Shown: positions 28,704-39,351, numbered from the stretch's first letter. The stretch: 64,000 nt of DNA from Vibrio penaeicida (GCF_019977755.1 NZ_AP025144.1:3038001-3102000); one strand, 5' to 3'. A program made the numbers and translations. Notes: generated by a model not told the origin, from the sequence alone.

Positions 28704-29252
28704 TTACTGCACGTCTGGCGTCAGTTGCGCCAAGAATTCTTCTACAGACGGCGCTAGAACGTCTCTTTTATCCGTTCCTAAACGCTCAAAAATAACTTCG
28801 CCTGTTAAATTACAGATTGAAATGACATCCATTTCAGCATCGGTCGAACCAATAAATACCGTAGGCTTAAGCTTTAGCCTACGCTGCATCACCAAATGAC
28901 CAAGAATATTTTCTTGTAATCTAAGGAAATCATCTTCACTCCACACTTGAAGCAAAGTTAAAGGCTTACCATCCCAGAGCGCTTCCATATCACCGCAAAA
29001 CTGACAGCTGTAGAACGCTTTTATGTCTTTATGAATTGTCAGCTCAATGCCATTCTCTACATTACTAAAGTCTGCCCACTCATCTCGGTATACAGGTTGC
29101 CACTCAACAAAATCATCGCCTTGTTGCTCAATACAAGGAGAAGGGATACCCGCCAGCTCTTCGCTTTTGGGAAAACTGGAGTTCGTCTCTTGCCATGAAG
29201 ATACGAAGGATTCGCTGAACGACTTTAAGGCACGTGCAACATTTTGAGACAT
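28704..29252 (-). CDS. syd: SecY-interacting protein Syd
   Basis: Syd binds SecY at the cytoplasmic face of the inner membrane and can check or disassemble faulty translocons. The 182-residue protein is family length and has the conserved segment [20 protein letters not shown], the acidic surface stretch, and [20 protein letters not shown] near residue 112. It is divergent from queF, the same arrangement as in E. coli, where csrB lies on the other side. Confidence 0.93.
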   Translation of the reverse strand: MSQNVARALKSFSESFVSSWQETNSSFPKSEELAGIPSPCIEQQGDDFVEWQPVYRDEWADFSNVENGIELTIHKDIKAFYSCQFCGDMEALWDGKPLTLLQVWSEDDFLRLQENILGHLVMQRRLKLKPTVFIGSTDAEMDVISICNLTGEVIFERLGTDKRDVLAPSVEEFLAQLTPDVQ

Positions 29253-29344
29253 TGATTGCTCCTAGATACTCATCATAGATTGATGACAGAATTAAAGGGA
29301 TTAAGTAAACTCCGAGATATTCTAATCGATCTTTTAAAGCAAGT

Positions 29345-30190
29345 ATGAGCAAATATTCGAACGCTGAAGAACTGGCTGGTTTAACTCTTGGACAAATAAC
29401 GGAATACAGCAGCCAATATGACCCTTCTCTTTTACAAGGTGTTCCTCGCAGCCTAAACCGCAATGATATCCAGCTAACAGATGACCTGCCTTTTATAGGC
29501 GTCGACATTTGGACGTTATATGAGCTCTCTTGGCTAAACGAAAACGGACTCCCACAAGTTGCAGTCGGTGAAGTAATACTTCCAGCCACTAGTCCAAACC
29601 TAGTCGAATCCAAATCGTTCAAACTGTATTTGAACAGCTTCAATCAAACTCGATTCAGTCATTGGGATGAGGTCAAAAAGGCTTTAGTTAAAGACTTGTC
29701 TGAATGTGCGGGCGAAGCGGTGGATGTCGTTATCAACCCTGTCACGTTTTATGATAATCAGCCGATTGTCAGCTTCAAGGGAGAATGCATCGACAATCAG
29801 GACATAAAGATTGAACATTATGAATTTGATGCAGCGCTACTTCAAAACTCGACTTCTGATGATCTTGTCTCTGAAACTTTAGTCAGCAACCTTCTCAAAT
29901 CAAATTGCTTGATCACCAATCAACCCGATTGGGGTAGTGTATCCATTCAATACACAGGGAAGAAAATTAACCGTGAATCTCTTTTACGCTACCTTGTCTC
30001 TTTCCGAGAACATAACGAGTTTCACGAGCAATGTGTTGAGCGTATTTTTACGGATATTCAAAAATACTGCGCACCGACCTCGTTAACAGTATTTGCGAGA
30101 TACACGAGACGTGGCGGATTAGATATCAACCCTTATCGTTCGACAGAACAATCAAGACCGGACAACAATCTGCGCCTAGCAAGACAATAG
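29345..30190 (+). CDS. queF: NADPH-dependent 7-cyano-7-deazaguanine reductase
   Basis: QueF reduces preQ0 to preQ1 in queuosine synthesis. The 281-residue protein is the long bimodular form. The N-terminal half carries [20 protein letters not shown]. The C-terminal half has the catalytic Cys188 in [14 protein letters not shown] with Asp195, and the substrate-binding [20 protein letters not shown]. The gene is divergent from syd. Confidence 0.96.
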   Translation: MSKYSNAEELAGLTLGQITEYSSQYDPSLLQGVPRSLNRNDIQLTDDLPFIGVDIWTLYELSWLNENGLPQVAVGEVILPATSPNLVESKSFKLYLNSFNQTRFSHWDEVKKALVKDLSECAGEAVDVVINPVTFYDNQPIVSFKGECIDNQDIKIEHYEFDAALLQNSTSDDLVSETLVSNLLKSNCLITNQPDWGSVSIQYTGKKINRESLLRYLVSFREHNEFHEQCVERIFTDIQKYCAPTSLTVFARYTRRGGLDINPYRSTEQSRPDNNLRLARQ

Positions 30191-30218
30191 AAGCGACTTA
30201 CGCCTGGAGTACAAAGGA

Positions 30219-32483
30219 ATGAAATTTTTTGGTTGGTCGGGGCTGCTTTTTGCCATTTTGCTGCAAAGCCAGACCGCAGTGGCAAAGCTCTATACATCGC
30301 CGGTCCTCAGTGAAGCCGCAAGTTTGGTTGAAGTCGACCCAAAAAAATCTAAGAAAATAGCCACCAAATTTCTCCGTCAGCGAAAGTTGACCGACGCTTC
30401 GCCTAAAGGACCGTCAGCAATCCCTAGGGAAGATACAGACAACTCTTTACGTACTCCAAGCAGTAGCATTGATGCTCTGCAGATATTGGCACAAGTGGAA
30501 ATTACGCTTGGTGACCCTCGCAATGCCTTTTTACATTTAGAAAATGCAGAAAGGCTCGCCAACAACCACGACTTACCATTAATCGCGCTTGAAACTCTGC
30601 AGCTGAGAGCAGAATTGCTCTGGCTGCAAACGGGGGACATTAAAAAGGCTCTGCCCATCATTGAGAAAGTTGAGCAAGAGCTACTCCAACCACATACCGC
30701 TTCGAGCCTTATTACCGATCTTCAATTTAGATTAGCGATGCTCAAGGGTGAAATCGCATCCTTTGAAGGCGATCGTGTTAATGCCGAGTTGGAATATAAA
30801 ACTGCATTCGAAATACTAGCCAAAATTACACGAATCGATACGCTGATTAATTACCATATTGAGTTAGGTAAACACTATTTACGCTACAAGTCCTACGATT
30901 TAGCGTTAACAGAATTACTTACCGGATACTGGATGGCAATAGAGAAAGATAGGAGCCAAGAATTAGCAAAAGCGAACTATCAACTTGCCCAGTTATTTAG
31001 ACAGCGTCAAGTTCTTGACAAAGCTCTAGAACATCTAGCTCGCTCTGCAGATTTCTACCGAAATTACGAACAATCGCAGATTTTAGGCGATGTAATTAAA
31101 CAAATGGCGGATATATATTTCTTACAAGGAAAGTATAATTTGGCATTAGTGCGTTATTTTAACGTACTCGATCATGAATACTTAGCACGAGATATTCACG
31201 ACGCGATTGAATTAAGATTAAGCATTGCTGACACTTATTTACAGTTATTTAACTTTACGCTAGCCGAGCGATATTTAGACCAAGCAAAAAACTTAGTCAA
31301 TTACACACAAATAAAACCGCTGAAAGCACGTACGTTATTACTCACTGCCAGTTTGGCACTGCAACAAGAACAAACTTCAAATGCACTAAATAATGCAAGA
31401 AAGGCACTCGCAATAGGTCAAGATTTATCCGATAACTTTATTTTATTGCAATCCTATCGAGTGCTATCTGCTGCATATGAACAAAATGGCGACTTCATAG
31501 AATCATTAAATGCGCTCAAGAAGTTTTCTATTCTCAACGCAAGCCAGCAAAGAAGATTGAATGAAATCAACGAGGATGTGCTAAAGCAGCAAAAGGACAT
31601 TATCGAGCAGTCTTTACATTACAAAGGGCTGGAAGAAGAGCTAAAAATAGCGCAACAAGAATTTAGAAAATTCCAAAATACAGCGTTTGGTTTATTTATC
31701 ATCACCGTGATACTGGTGCTATTTGTTTTAAGACGTGGCTATGTAATAGACAAATTAAAAGGTGAAGTTAAAGCACTCAGACTCGATTTGTACACGCACG
31801 CTCGTTCTGGCCTTCAAAATTTGCGGTTGCTCAATAAAAAGCTTCAGAATTCATTAGCGCGCAGTAGTGCAACATTCGAACAATGGCAGCTTGGTGAGCT
31901 AATCAGTGAACCATTCAGCGACCGACTGCGCTTTGTAATGTTTGACTTACCCTTTTTGCGTAACACGTACCTTGAGCTGGGCTATCAAGCAGGACTCGAG
32001 CTAGAGAGATCGTTCGGAGAGTTTATAAAATCAAAAGTCAGCAGACCTGCTCGCCTTTACCACTTTTCAGACGCAATGTTTCTGTATGTTGAGCCCAATA
32101 CTAAGACTGCAACCGAACCGCAACAAATGTTCGATAAGATTTGCAGCTGGATCTCAGAATTTGAGCCAGAAAGAAAAATATCGCGCAAAGTTCACGTAGG
32201 TATGGCAGATTATCCTTTCTTGCCCAGAGCATATACAGCGATTAACGATCAAGAATTAATAGATATATTACTGCTGTCAACAAACCTTGCTCGTGGAATA
32301 GAAAAAAATAGCGATGAAAGCCAATGGGTCTATTTACGAGCAATTGAAAATGCTCCAGCGGCAAGTTTTGCGACCGATAATATTCGACTTGCATGTAAGC
32401 AAGCATTAAACCAAGGGTTAATAAAAGTCCAATCATCATGCCAAAATGAGGATGACATCAAAAAATTGACACTATCCGAGTGA
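30219..32483 (+). CDS. TPR-repeat membrane protein with a degenerate GGDEF-like domain
   Basis: A 754-residue protein with a signal peptide (residues 1-22), helical TPR-like repeats across about 85-440, a coiled coil near 455-485, one membrane helix (488-504, GLFIITVILVLFVLRRG), and a cytoplasmic domain of about 250 residues. In that domain FVMFDLPFLRNTYLELGYQA lines up with the metal-binding part of diguanylate cyclases, but the active-site loop reads YHFSDAM (614-620) instead of GGDEF, so catalysis is unlikely. It probably senses periplasmic signals through the TPRs. It has an AAAGGA ribosome binding site and lies upstream of a second GGDEF gene. Confidence 0.75.
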   Translation: MKFFGWSGLLFAILLQSQTAVAKLYTSPVLSEAASLVEVDPKKSKKIATKFLRQRKLTDASPKGPSAIPREDTDNSLRTPSSSIDALQILAQVEITLGDPRNAFLHLENAERLANNHDLPLIALETLQLRAELLWLQTGDIKKALPIIEKVEQELLQPHTASSLITDLQFRLAMLKGEIASFEGDRVNAELEYKTAFEILAKITRIDTLINYHIELGKHYLRYKSYDLALTELLTGYWMAIEKDRSQELAKANYQLAQLFRQRQVLDKALEHLARSADFYRNYEQSQILGDVIKQMADIYFLQGKYNLALVRYFNVLDHEYLARDIHDAIELRLSIADTYLQLFNFTLAERYLDQAKNLVNYTQIKPLKARTLLLTASLALQQEQTSNALNNARKALAIGQDLSDNFILLQSYRVLSAAYEQNGDFIESLNALKKFSILNASQQRRLNEINEDVLKQQKDIIEQSLHYKGLEEELKIAQQEFRKFQNTAFGLFIITVILVLFVLRRGYVIDKLKGEVKALRLDLYTHARSGLQNLRLLNKKLQNSLARSSATFEQWQLGELISEPFSDRLRFVMFDLPFLRNTYLELGYQAGLELERSFGEFIKSKVSRPARLYHFSDAMFLYVEPNTKTATEPQQMFDKICSWISEFEPERKISRKVHVGMADYPFLPRAYTAINDQELIDILLLSTNLARGIEKNSDESQWVYLRAIENAPAASFATDNIRLACKQALNQGLIKVQSSCQNEDDIKKLTLSE

Positions 32484-32583
32484 TAAGTGAGCACTTAACT
32501 CCTGATTAAAGTGACCTTATTTTGTTTTTTGTTATTATCATTAAACTGTTTTCGCCATCGCGGTTTATTGGCATCTGCTTTTT

Positions 32584-34155
32584 ATGAATGATTTGGATAC
32601 TCTTGAGCAAGAGTTGAAAGACGAATTACATGATTTAAAGTGTAAATTAGATCACGCACGTCTTTCGCATCGAGATTCTCTTTTTAAATTTAAAAGAGAA
32701 CAAAACGTTCTTAAGCGTATAGTTGCTAATCTTAGTGATGCATGCAAAGGTAATAACCAAGATCTTGATAAAGGTTTGTCGCTATTAAAGCAAGACCTAG
32801 AACACCAACAAGATGTCACAAAGTTAATACCTAAGCTGGTCGTCATAGAAAGAATGCTGAAGCAAAACACGGTGACCATGGAAAAAAAGACAATTCACTT
32901 AGACGAGCGAATTAAACATAGCGGAGAAACGTTGCAGCGCATCCCTGGTCTGCCTGCACAGTTAAAACGCGATCTCCGCAACCTGCTTCATTTCCCAAGT
33001 CGAAAGCTGACCCAAGAAATTGACCAAGCAATTCGCCTTTTGGGTATATACGAGCGCGCCACAAAAATCATGGCGTCTAATTCTCGTAATAACCTCAATT
33101 TAGAAAAAGCCGTTGATCAGGAAATTTTTGATCGCCTTTCTGAAGAGCTGCAAAATCTGATTACTGAATTAGATTTCGATGGCGAGTCTGGTGAATTATT
33201 AACCGACATAAGAGCTAAGCTTCTCATTGGTGTACCACCAAATGAATTGTTTGAATTAATACTTCAAATTTTGAAGCTTGTTATTCAAGGCACCCATTTC
33301 GAACGCAAAACCTCTGAGCAGTTTTTAGACCAGGTCAATACCTCTCTTAACACCGCAATAAAGAACACATCGCAGAATATCGAACAAAGCCTTTCTTACT
33401 CTGAACATCGTAAGATGATGCACTTCGAGATCAACGATTTGGTCTCTCAGGGCAAAAGCAATTTGGAATCCGATTTAGATGCCGAGGCACTTAAGCTCGC
33501 CATCGCACCTCTTTTGGATAAGATAGGTTCGCTAACAGAACGCTTGCAGCACATCGAAAAACGAGAGCAAACTCTGACCGAAAGGCTCAGCTACAGTCAT
33601 AACCAGCTGGAAGCGCTGCAAGAAGTGACTCAAGACTATCGCCGCCGATTACAAGATCAGGCACAAAGGCTTCTTCTTGATCCACTAACTAAAGTGTATA
33701 ACAGAGCAGCACTCGCGGATAAACTCGAGCTGGAGTACCGCCGCTGGATCCGAGCTCAACACTCTTTCCGAATTTTGTTGCTTGATATCGACAACTTTAA
33801 AACGTTGAACGATAGCTTTGGGTACAGTGCAGGAGATAAAGCACTAAAGATCATCGCTCGCACTATAAAAAAGGCTGTGAAAGATACCGATATTGTGGCG
33901 CGATTCTCTGGTGAAGAGTTCTTAGTTCTGCTTCCTGATCAAGTGGACTCAGAAACTCACGTCGTTACACAAAAGATTCAAGCGCAAATATCCAAGCTGC
34001 CATTTAAATTTAGAGACCAAAGCATCACTATCACTGCCTCTGCGGTTTGTGCTGTCTTCGGTGATACCGATACTCCTGAAGAAGTGCTTGAAAGGCTGCA
34101 ACTCGGTCTCAAAAACGCCAAGAGAACAGGTCCTAATCAGCTGATCTGGCTGTAG
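32584..34155 (+). CDS. GGDEF-domain protein with SGEEF signature
   Basis: A 523-residue soluble protein without membrane segments. The first 370 residues are helical and coiled coil (long runs such as HIEKREQTLTERLSYSHNQL). The C-terminal GGDEF domain starts at DPLTKVYNRAALADKL; LLLDIDNFKTLNDSFGYSAG carries the metal and guanine contacts, and the signature is RFSGEEF (SGEEF at 442-446). The inhibitory site five residues before has Lys433 where RxxD has Arg. SGEEF is accepted in some active cyclases, so it may make c-di-GMP; the KxxD site suggests weak product inhibition. It follows the TPR gene by 100 bases. Confidence 0.85.
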   Translation: MNDLDTLEQELKDELHDLKCKLDHARLSHRDSLFKFKREQNVLKRIVANLSDACKGNNQDLDKGLSLLKQDLEHQQDVTKLIPKLVVIERMLKQNTVTMEKKTIHLDERIKHSGETLQRIPGLPAQLKRDLRNLLHFPSRKLTQEIDQAIRLLGIYERATKIMASNSRNNLNLEKAVDQEIFDRLSEELQNLITELDFDGESGELLTDIRAKLLIGVPPNELFELILQILKLVIQGTHFERKTSEQFLDQVNTSLNTAIKNTSQNIEQSLSYSEHRKMMHFEINDLVSQGKSNLESDLDAEALKLAIAPLLDKIGSLTERLQHIEKREQTLTERLSYSHNQLEALQEVTQDYRRRLQDQAQRLLLDPLTKVYNRAALADKLELEYRRWIRAQHSFRILLLDIDNFKTLNDSFGYSAGDKALKIIARTIKKAVKDTDIVARFSGEEFLVLLPDQVDSETHVVTQKIQAQISKLPFKFRDQSITITASAVCAVFGDTDTPEEVLERLQLGLKNAKRTGPNQLIWL

Positions 34156-34468
34156 CCCCTGACTTTTATCTCTTCATTAGAAAAAATCATCTAATTTCCC
34201 TCCCGATAACCGAGCTGAATTTTCAATCCTATTCCACCTTCACAATGCCTAATTGAGCTCATCGATATGGGAATGAGTTGTATACTTAACGCTCAAAGAG
34301 CGTAATGAATTTTTCGACCGTTTAGACAGGTTTTGTCTCGGTGGACACCTCAATTTATTGATTTATCCGTTAAAAGTGAGTGGCGAAACCCCAAATTCCT
34401 GTGTAAGGTGAAATGACAGGGTAGAGAAATTAACAAAAACAATGACTTTCTATCCCAAGGAGGAGCCT
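34156..34468 (+). promoter_or_regulatory. ppnN upstream region with long leader
   Basis: This 313-base gap has no ORF with a ribosome binding site. A -10-like TATACT lies at 34281-34286, suggesting a start near 34293 and a leader of about 175 bases. A small hairpin (ACGCTC, GAGCGT) sits at 34289-34303, and further short repeats follow (GACAGG..., GGTGGACACC near 34341). A strong AAGGAGGAG ribosome binding site stands before the ATG. I could not match it to a known riboswitch. Confidence 0.4.
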
Positions 34469-35833
34469 ATGATTACTCATATCAGCCCTGCAGGCAGCAT
34501 GGACTTGCTGTCTCAGATTGAAGTAGAACGTCTAAAAAAAACCGCCTCTAGTGAGCTTTACCAGCTCTATAGGAACTGCAGCCTTGCGGTTCTCAACTCC
34601 GGCAGCCATACCGATAACTCTGAAGAACTACTTAATAAATATAAAGCGTTCGACGTAAGCGTGATGCGTCGCGAACGTGGTATTAAGCTCGAGCTCAACA
34701 ACCCACCCGATCATGCATTCGTTGACGGCACTATTATTACCGGTATTCAAGAGCATCTTTTCTCGGTGTTGAGAGACATTGTTTACGTCAACATGCACCT
34801 AGCCGACAACCAAAGACTCAACCTAACCAATGCAACCCACATCACTAACCTAGTGTTCGGTATATTGCGTAACGCGGGTGCACTTCACCCAGGAATAGAC
34901 CCAAATCTTGTGGTTTGCTGGGGCGGTCACTCTATAAACCCTATCGAATATCAATACACCCGAGAGGTTGGGCATGAGCTTGGGTTAAGAGAGCTGAACA
35001 TCTGTACGGGTTGTGGTCCAGGTGCAATGGAAGGTCCGATGAAAGGGGCTGCCATAGGGCACGCAAAACAGCGTTACGACGAACAACGCTACATAGGGTT
35101 AACTGAACCCTCCATTATTGCGGCAGAGCCACCTAACCCAATTGTGAATGAACTCATCATCATGCCTGACATCGAAAAGCGTTTAGAAGCGTTTGTTCGA
35201 ATGGCACACGGCATAGTCATTTTCCCAGGTGGTGCTGGTACCGCAGAAGAGCTTCTGTACATCCTTGGTATTATGCTTCACCCAGACAATGTCGATCAGC
35301 CGATGCCGATTGTATTAACTGGACCGAAAGAAAGTGAGGCTTACTTCCGATCCATCGATAAATTCATCGGGGATACGCTGGGAGAAGAAGCGCAAAGCCG
35401 CTACAACATTGTGATTGGCGATCCTGAAAAAGCGGCAAAAATCATCAAGGAAACCATGCCAACGGTTCGCGAGCATCGCAAAGAAACAGGTGATGCGTAC
35501 AGTTACAATTGGTCTTTAAAGATTGAGCCTGAATTCCAGCTCCCGTTTGAGCCAACACATGACAACATGGCCAATTTGGATCTTCACCTAAACCAAAAAC
35601 CTGAAGTATTAGCCGCTAAATTGCGTCAAGCATTCTCGGGAATTGTTGCTGGTAACGTAAAAGCAGAAGGCATTAGGGAAATAAAACGAAAAGGACCTTT
35701 CATTATCGATGGCGACCCCGCGCTAATGAAAAAAATGGATCGACTACTCAGCGATTTTGTTGAACAACAAAGGATGAAACTACCGGGTTCGGAATACATT
35801 CCTTGCTACAAGATTGCTCTGTCAGATCAATAG
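34469..35833 (+). CDS. ppnN: Nucleotide 5'-monophosphate nucleosidase PpnN
   Basis: PpnN (YgdH) cleaves purine nucleotides to base and ribose-5-phosphate and is activated by (p)ppGpp. I chose the ATG giving [20 protein letters not shown] (454 residues), which follows AAGGAGGAG; a start nine codons upstream would overlap that site. The LOG-family motif appears as [20 protein letters not shown], with [20 protein letters not shown] and [20 protein letters not shown] before it. The C-terminal domain ends [18 protein letters not shown] terminator follows before xni. Confidence 0.96.
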   Translation: MITHISPAGSMDLLSQIEVERLKKTASSELYQLYRNCSLAVLNSGSHTDNSEELLNKYKAFDVSVMRRERGIKLELNNPPDHAFVDGTIITGIQEHLFSVLRDIVYVNMHLADNQRLNLTNATHITNLVFGILRNAGALHPGIDPNLVVCWGGHSINPIEYQYTREVGHELGLRELNICTGCGPGAMEGPMKGAAIGHAKQRYDEQRYIGLTEPSIIAAEPPNPIVNELIIMPDIEKRLEAFVRMAHGIVIFPGGAGTAEELLYILGIMLHPDNVDQPMPIVLTGPKESEAYFRSIDKFIGDTLGEEAQSRYNIVIGDPEKAAKIIKETMPTVREHRKETGDAYSYNWSLKIEPEFQLPFEPTHDNMANLDLHLNQKPEVLAAKLRQAFSGIVAGNVKAEGIREIKRKGPFIIDGDPALMKKMDRLLSDFVEQQRMKLPGSEYIPCYKIALSDQ

Positions 35834-35964
35834 TTACTAACGGGATATATAGGGCTGTCAGCTCAATAGGGGTTACTTGATCAGTCAGGAAATCCCGATT
35901 CAGATCATCACGTTTTGATTCGTATACTCTTTTTATTCACATACGGTTTTTATTTACATACACT

Positions 35965-35990
35965 AAGGGGCATTACGCCCCTTTTTCTTT
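35965..35990 (+). terminator. Terminator after ppnN
   Basis: AAGGGGC and GCCCCTT pair around a five-base loop, followed by TTTCTTT. It ends just 12 bases before the xni start, so xni translation may depend on read-through or a promoter within the 130-base gap. Confidence 0.75.
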
Positions 35991-36001
35991 AGAATTCAAA
36001 A

Positions 36002-36781
36002 ATGTCGATTCATCTAGTCATCATTGATGCTCTGAACCTCATTCGTCGCGTGCATTCAGCGCAACCTGATCCCACAGACATCTCACGGACCATAGAAACT
36101 ACTGGTCGAACATTGAATCGAATCTTATCGGAATCTAGTCCTACGCATATCATTGCGGTCTTCGATCATCATGAACAAGATAGGGGGTGGCGAGCTGAAG
36201 TACTTCCTACATATAAAGAAAACCGAAAGCCCATGCCTGAACCACTACTGAAGGGTTTAGATGCTATCCAAGATGCATGGTGGAAACTCGGTATCGATTC
36301 ACTATTATCTGATGGTGATGAAGCGGACGACTTAGTCGCAACATTAGCCTGTAAAGTCGCGAGCCATGGTGAAAAAGTAACTATAGTGTCGACAGACAAA
36401 GGCTACTGCCAACTACTCTCACCTACCCTTCAAATTCGAGATTATTTTCAGCACCGCTGGCTTGATGCTCCGTTTATTGAAAAAGAGTTTGGTGTAAAAC
36501 CAGAACAACTCGCTGATTATTGGGGGTTGGCGGGAGTGAGCTCTAGCCAAGTTCCTGGTATTCCGGGGGTTGGACCCAAAGCGGCGAAAGAAATACTCAC
36601 CGCTTATGCTGATATCGAAAGCGCCTATGCGTCTGACGATTTACCAGCTAAGTACCGTAAAAAATTTGACGAACACATCGAATCTGCACGAGCGTGCAAA
36701 AAGATTTCAGCATTAAAAATAGACATGGAGCTCGGCTTCAACTTGCAAGATATCCGATATTCAGGACCTAACCAACTGTAA
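36002..36781 (+). CDS. xni: Flap endonuclease Xni (YgdG)
   Basis: Xni is a small 5'-nuclease related to the 5'-3' exonuclease domain of DNA polymerase I. The 259-residue protein has the N-terminal IHLVIIDALNLIRRVH, acidic metal-site residues in AVFDHHEQDRGWR, DGDEADDLVATLACKV and VSTDKGYCQLL, and a helix-hairpin-helix VPGIPGVGPKAAKEILTAYA. E. coli places xni next to ppnN as here. E. coli Xni lacks some metal ligands of the paralog, so strength of activity is uncertain. Confidence 0.94.
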   Translation: MSIHLVIIDALNLIRRVHSAQPDPTDISRTIETTGRTLNRILSESSPTHIIAVFDHHEQDRGWRAEVLPTYKENRKPMPEPLLKGLDAIQDAWWKLGIDSLLSDGDEADDLVATLACKVASHGEKVTIVSTDKGYCQLLSPTLQIRDYFQHRWLDAPFIEKEFGVKPEQLADYWGLAGVSSSQVPGIPGVGPKAAKEILTAYADIESAYASDDLPAKYRKKFDEHIESARACKKISALKIDMELGFNLQDIRYSGPNQL

Positions 36782-36964
36782 TATATGCGCTTAATATCCG
36801 CACCATTCCTCAATGTTCAATAAACGTGTTGTGAAATCCTTTGCACTCACAACACCAATACAATATTGGGCTTACCTTACAAGATGCTGATTATTCTAGA
36901 ATCAGCTTCACAACGTTATTGATAAATATCATTATTTTTATATCTCCCAATAAGGAGAAAAATA

Positions 36965-37720
36965 ATGAAAAGAACAATCTTACTTACCTTAACGACATTA
37001 ATGTCGCTCCCAGCTCTCTCTGCAACCTGTGCCAAGCATCTGGATATAGGAGTTCCTTCAAGTCAATCCGACCAAGTATTGTGTCGAGATGGCTACGCCG
37101 TAGGGTATAACTACACAACAAAAAATGCAGATTGGGTTGCCTATCACATCACTGCAGACAGCGTGAACTTAAAGTTCAAGCGAAAGAGTAGTTTCTTCAA
37201 AGAAGACCCCGATTTGCCACAGCATGCACGCTCAACTCTCGCAGATTACCGTGGTACTGGGTACGACCGAGGTCACCTCGCCCCTTCAGCAACCATGGAC
37301 TTTACGCTTCAATCCATTAAACAAAGCTTTTATATGAGTAATATGTCTCCCCAGCTTCCCACATTTAATCGCGCGGGTTGGCGAATACTGGAAGAACACG
37401 TGCGGGATTTGGCGAATGAGTACAATGAACTGTACGTGGTAACGGGGCCCATCTATCAAGGAAATGAAAACAGTATTGGAGATGGTGTAACGATACCGAG
37501 CGCTTTTTATAAAGTAATTCTGGATCCGCAATTTAACGAAGCCATCGCATTCATCGTCCCACACAGAAAAGTTTCAGGGGATGAACTTGTCAATTTCATT
37601 ACAACGATTGACGATGTAGAACAACAAACCGGATTGGATTTTTTCTCTGCCACTCCAAACACTACCGAAGATGAAATGGAGTCGGTAGATTGGCCGGATA
37701 TGTGGCCAACTAATCAGTAA
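36965..37720 (+). CDS. Secreted DNA/RNA non-specific endonuclease (NucA family)
   Basis: A 251-residue protein with a signal peptide (MKRTILLTLTTLMSLPALSA, residues 1-20). The catalytic motif DRGHLAPSATMDFT, with the His general base, is followed by the metal-binding Asn in SNMSPQLPTFNRAGW. That is the beta-beta-alpha nuclease family of Serratia NucA. It would act in the periplasm or outside, for nucleotide scavenging or breakdown of extracellular DNA. It has an AAGGAGA ribosome binding site. The C-terminal 20 residues are acidic (TTEDEMESVDWPD). Confidence 0.92.
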   Translation: MKRTILLTLTTLMSLPALSATCAKHLDIGVPSSQSDQVLCRDGYAVGYNYTTKNADWVAYHITADSVNLKFKRKSSFFKEDPDLPQHARSTLADYRGTGYDRGHLAPSATMDFTLQSIKQSFYMSNMSPQLPTFNRAGWRILEEHVRDLANEYNELYVVTGPIYQGNENSIGDGVTIPSAFYKVILDPQFNEAIAFIVPHRKVSGDELVNFITTIDDVEQQTGLDFFSATPNTTEDEMESVDWPDMWPTNQ

Positions 37721-37754
37721 TAATTGGGTTCTATTGTCCCCAGAATGAAGCAAT

Positions 37755-37784
37755 AAAAAACGCTCCGATTGGAGCGTTTTTTTG
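37755..37784 (+). terminator. Bidirectional terminator between the nuclease gene and rlmM
   Basis: AAAAAACGCTCC and GGAGCGTTTTTT pair around a four-base loop with A and T runs on both sides. It lies between two convergent genes and can end both transcripts. Confidence 0.9.
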
Positions 37785-37864
37785 ACTAATAAGCCTTTTA
37801 ATGTCTTTCCGCTTCTTTAACTAAGTGAGGCGATAGCTTAGTTAACTTACATTACCTAGAAAAC

Positions 37865-38956
37865 CTAATGAGGCGATATGTTCGACAAGCATTGAATGTG
37901 AACCGTGATCTCCTCTCTATCATGGTAGAGATGCTTAGCTTGAAGCTTGAATTTCACTTTATTGTCGATTAGAAAAACTTTTAAGTTCTCGATATCTTGA
38001 AGAACTTCATCGTATCGACCTTTCATTGGCAGCTTAAGGTTAAAGATGGTTTCTTTTGCCCAACCTTTTATTAGCCACTCTCCCATCAGCTGAGCAACGC
38101 GCGATGGTTTTTCAATCATGTCACACACTAACCACGTCACGTTCTTACGTGGGGGTTCAAATTTAAACCCATCTTCCATATGGTGTTTAACCTGACCCGT
38201 ATCCATCAAGCTTTGCGCCATCATGCCATTATCAATTGCATGAACAAACATAGAGCGCTTCACAAGCTGGTATGTCCAACCACCGGGACAAGCTCCCAAA
38301 TCGGTCGCCCACATACCAGAAGCTAAACGTGTGTCCCATTCCTCCTTAGGAATGAAAACATGGAATGCTTCTTCCAATTTTAATGTGGAACGGCTCGGTG
38401 CATCGGATGGGAATTTAAGACGAGGAATCCCCATAAAGAATTTTGAGTTATTGTCGGATACGGAATAGCCAACAAAACAGTGACCCGGTGCGACAAAACA
38501 CGCATGCAATACCGGCTTTTTAGGGTTGTCTTTGTTGTAAAGCACCCCTTTTCCACGTAAGGCTTGCCTTAATGGCACGGTAAACTTGCGGCAAAACTTC
38601 AGAAGCTCTTTCGCTTCATTGGTATCTGGTGTTTCCACACGAAGATCGCCACAACGTGGAAATGCCTCTATCTCAGATAGCCCTTCAAGAATGGGCGAAA
38701 TTCGATCATCCTGTGGCAAATCTTTACATTCTGCTGCCACGGCAAAAATCTGGCGGGCAAAAATCAATGAGTTAAAGTCCAGCTCCTGAGCCAGTTTCGC
38801 ACCATCGCCTTCCTGGTAGCACTCGAACAACACATACCCTGTGTTTTTTTGTACTCTCGGGAAACCGTACACTTCTAATTGAGTAGCACGATCCTGAATC
38901 TCACCTGCACACTCTTTTTCGAAACCTTGGCGGCAGTAGAGCATTAAGTGTTTCAC
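37865..38956 (-). CDS. rlmM: 23S rRNA 2'-O-ribose C2498 methyltransferase RlmM
   Basis: RlmM methylates C2498 of 23S rRNA with S-adenosylmethionine. The 363-residue protein has the N-terminal THUMP-like region (about 1-170) and the Rossmann methyltransferase motif [18 protein letters not shown] near residue 218. The catalytic Lys-Asp-Lys set includes [11 protein letters not shown] and [13 protein letters not shown]. It overlaps the DUF423 gene by four bases; in E. coli the order gcvA-ygdD-rlmM is the same. Confidence 0.95.
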   Translation of the reverse strand: MKHLMLYCRQGFEKECAGEIQDRATQLEVYGFPRVQKNTGYVLFECYQEGDGAKLAQELDFNSLIFARQIFAVAAECKDLPQDDRISPILEGLSEIEAFPRCGDLRVETPDTNEAKELLKFCRKFTVPLRQALRGKGVLYNKDNPKKPVLHACFVAPGHCFVGYSVSDNNSKFFMGIPRLKFPSDAPSRSTLKLEEAFHVFIPKEEWDTRLASGMWATDLGACPGGWTYQLVKRSMFVHAIDNGMMAQSLMDTGQVKHHMEDGFKFEPPRKNVTWLVCDMIEKPSRVAQLMGEWLIKGWAKETIFNLKLPMKGRYDEVLQDIENLKVFLIDNKVKFKLQAKHLYHDREEITVHIQCLSNISPH

Positions 38957-39351
38957 GACTTCACCTCTTTCATTCTAAACGCAGCAATAGTGAAGCAAAC
39001 CCAACCCACAATAAACATTAAGCCACCAAATGGAGTAATAGGTCCAAACCATTTGATTCCCGTTAATGCAAGCGCATAAAGGCTGCCACTAAAGCAAAGG
39101 ATGCCGATAATAAAGCAAATCGCCGCGTTTCGCAGTCCTTTTTCTACTTTCTCTCCGACTTTTATCTGCATCAAAATACCAATCAAGACCAACGCCAATG
39201 TGTGGATGAATTGGTATTGCACTCCGGTATCAAATACCCCAATCAGATATTCAGACAGCATCGCCTTTAAGCCATGTGCTGCGAATGCACCCAACATCAC
39301 GGCAGTCGCGCCAAAGACACCAGCGATCATTAAAACTTGCTTACTTTTCAC
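38953..39351 (-). CDS. DUF423 family inner membrane protein (YgdD-like)
   Basis: A 132-residue protein with four predicted membrane segments ([20 protein letters not shown] and others near 45-65, 72-92, 100-122). The N-terminal signature [12 protein letters not shown] and [12 protein letters not shown] are typical of DUF423, a family of unknown function. It overlaps rlmM by four bases and the preceding hydrolase gene by four bases, forming a tight run from gcvA to rlmM. Confidence 0.9.
   Translation of the reverse strand: MKSKQVLMIAGVFGATAVMLGAFAAHGLKAMLSEYLIGVFDTGVQYQFIHTLALVLIGILMQIKVGEKVEKGLRNAAICFIIGILCFSGSLYALALTGIKWFGPITPFGGLMFIVGWVCFTIAAFRMKEVKS

Noticed and set aside
34304..34440. 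Possible c-di-GMP (GEMM) riboswitch before ppnN, suggested by the neighbouring GGDEF genes.
   Set aside because: The conserved GEMM core and tetraloop-receptor pattern are absent.
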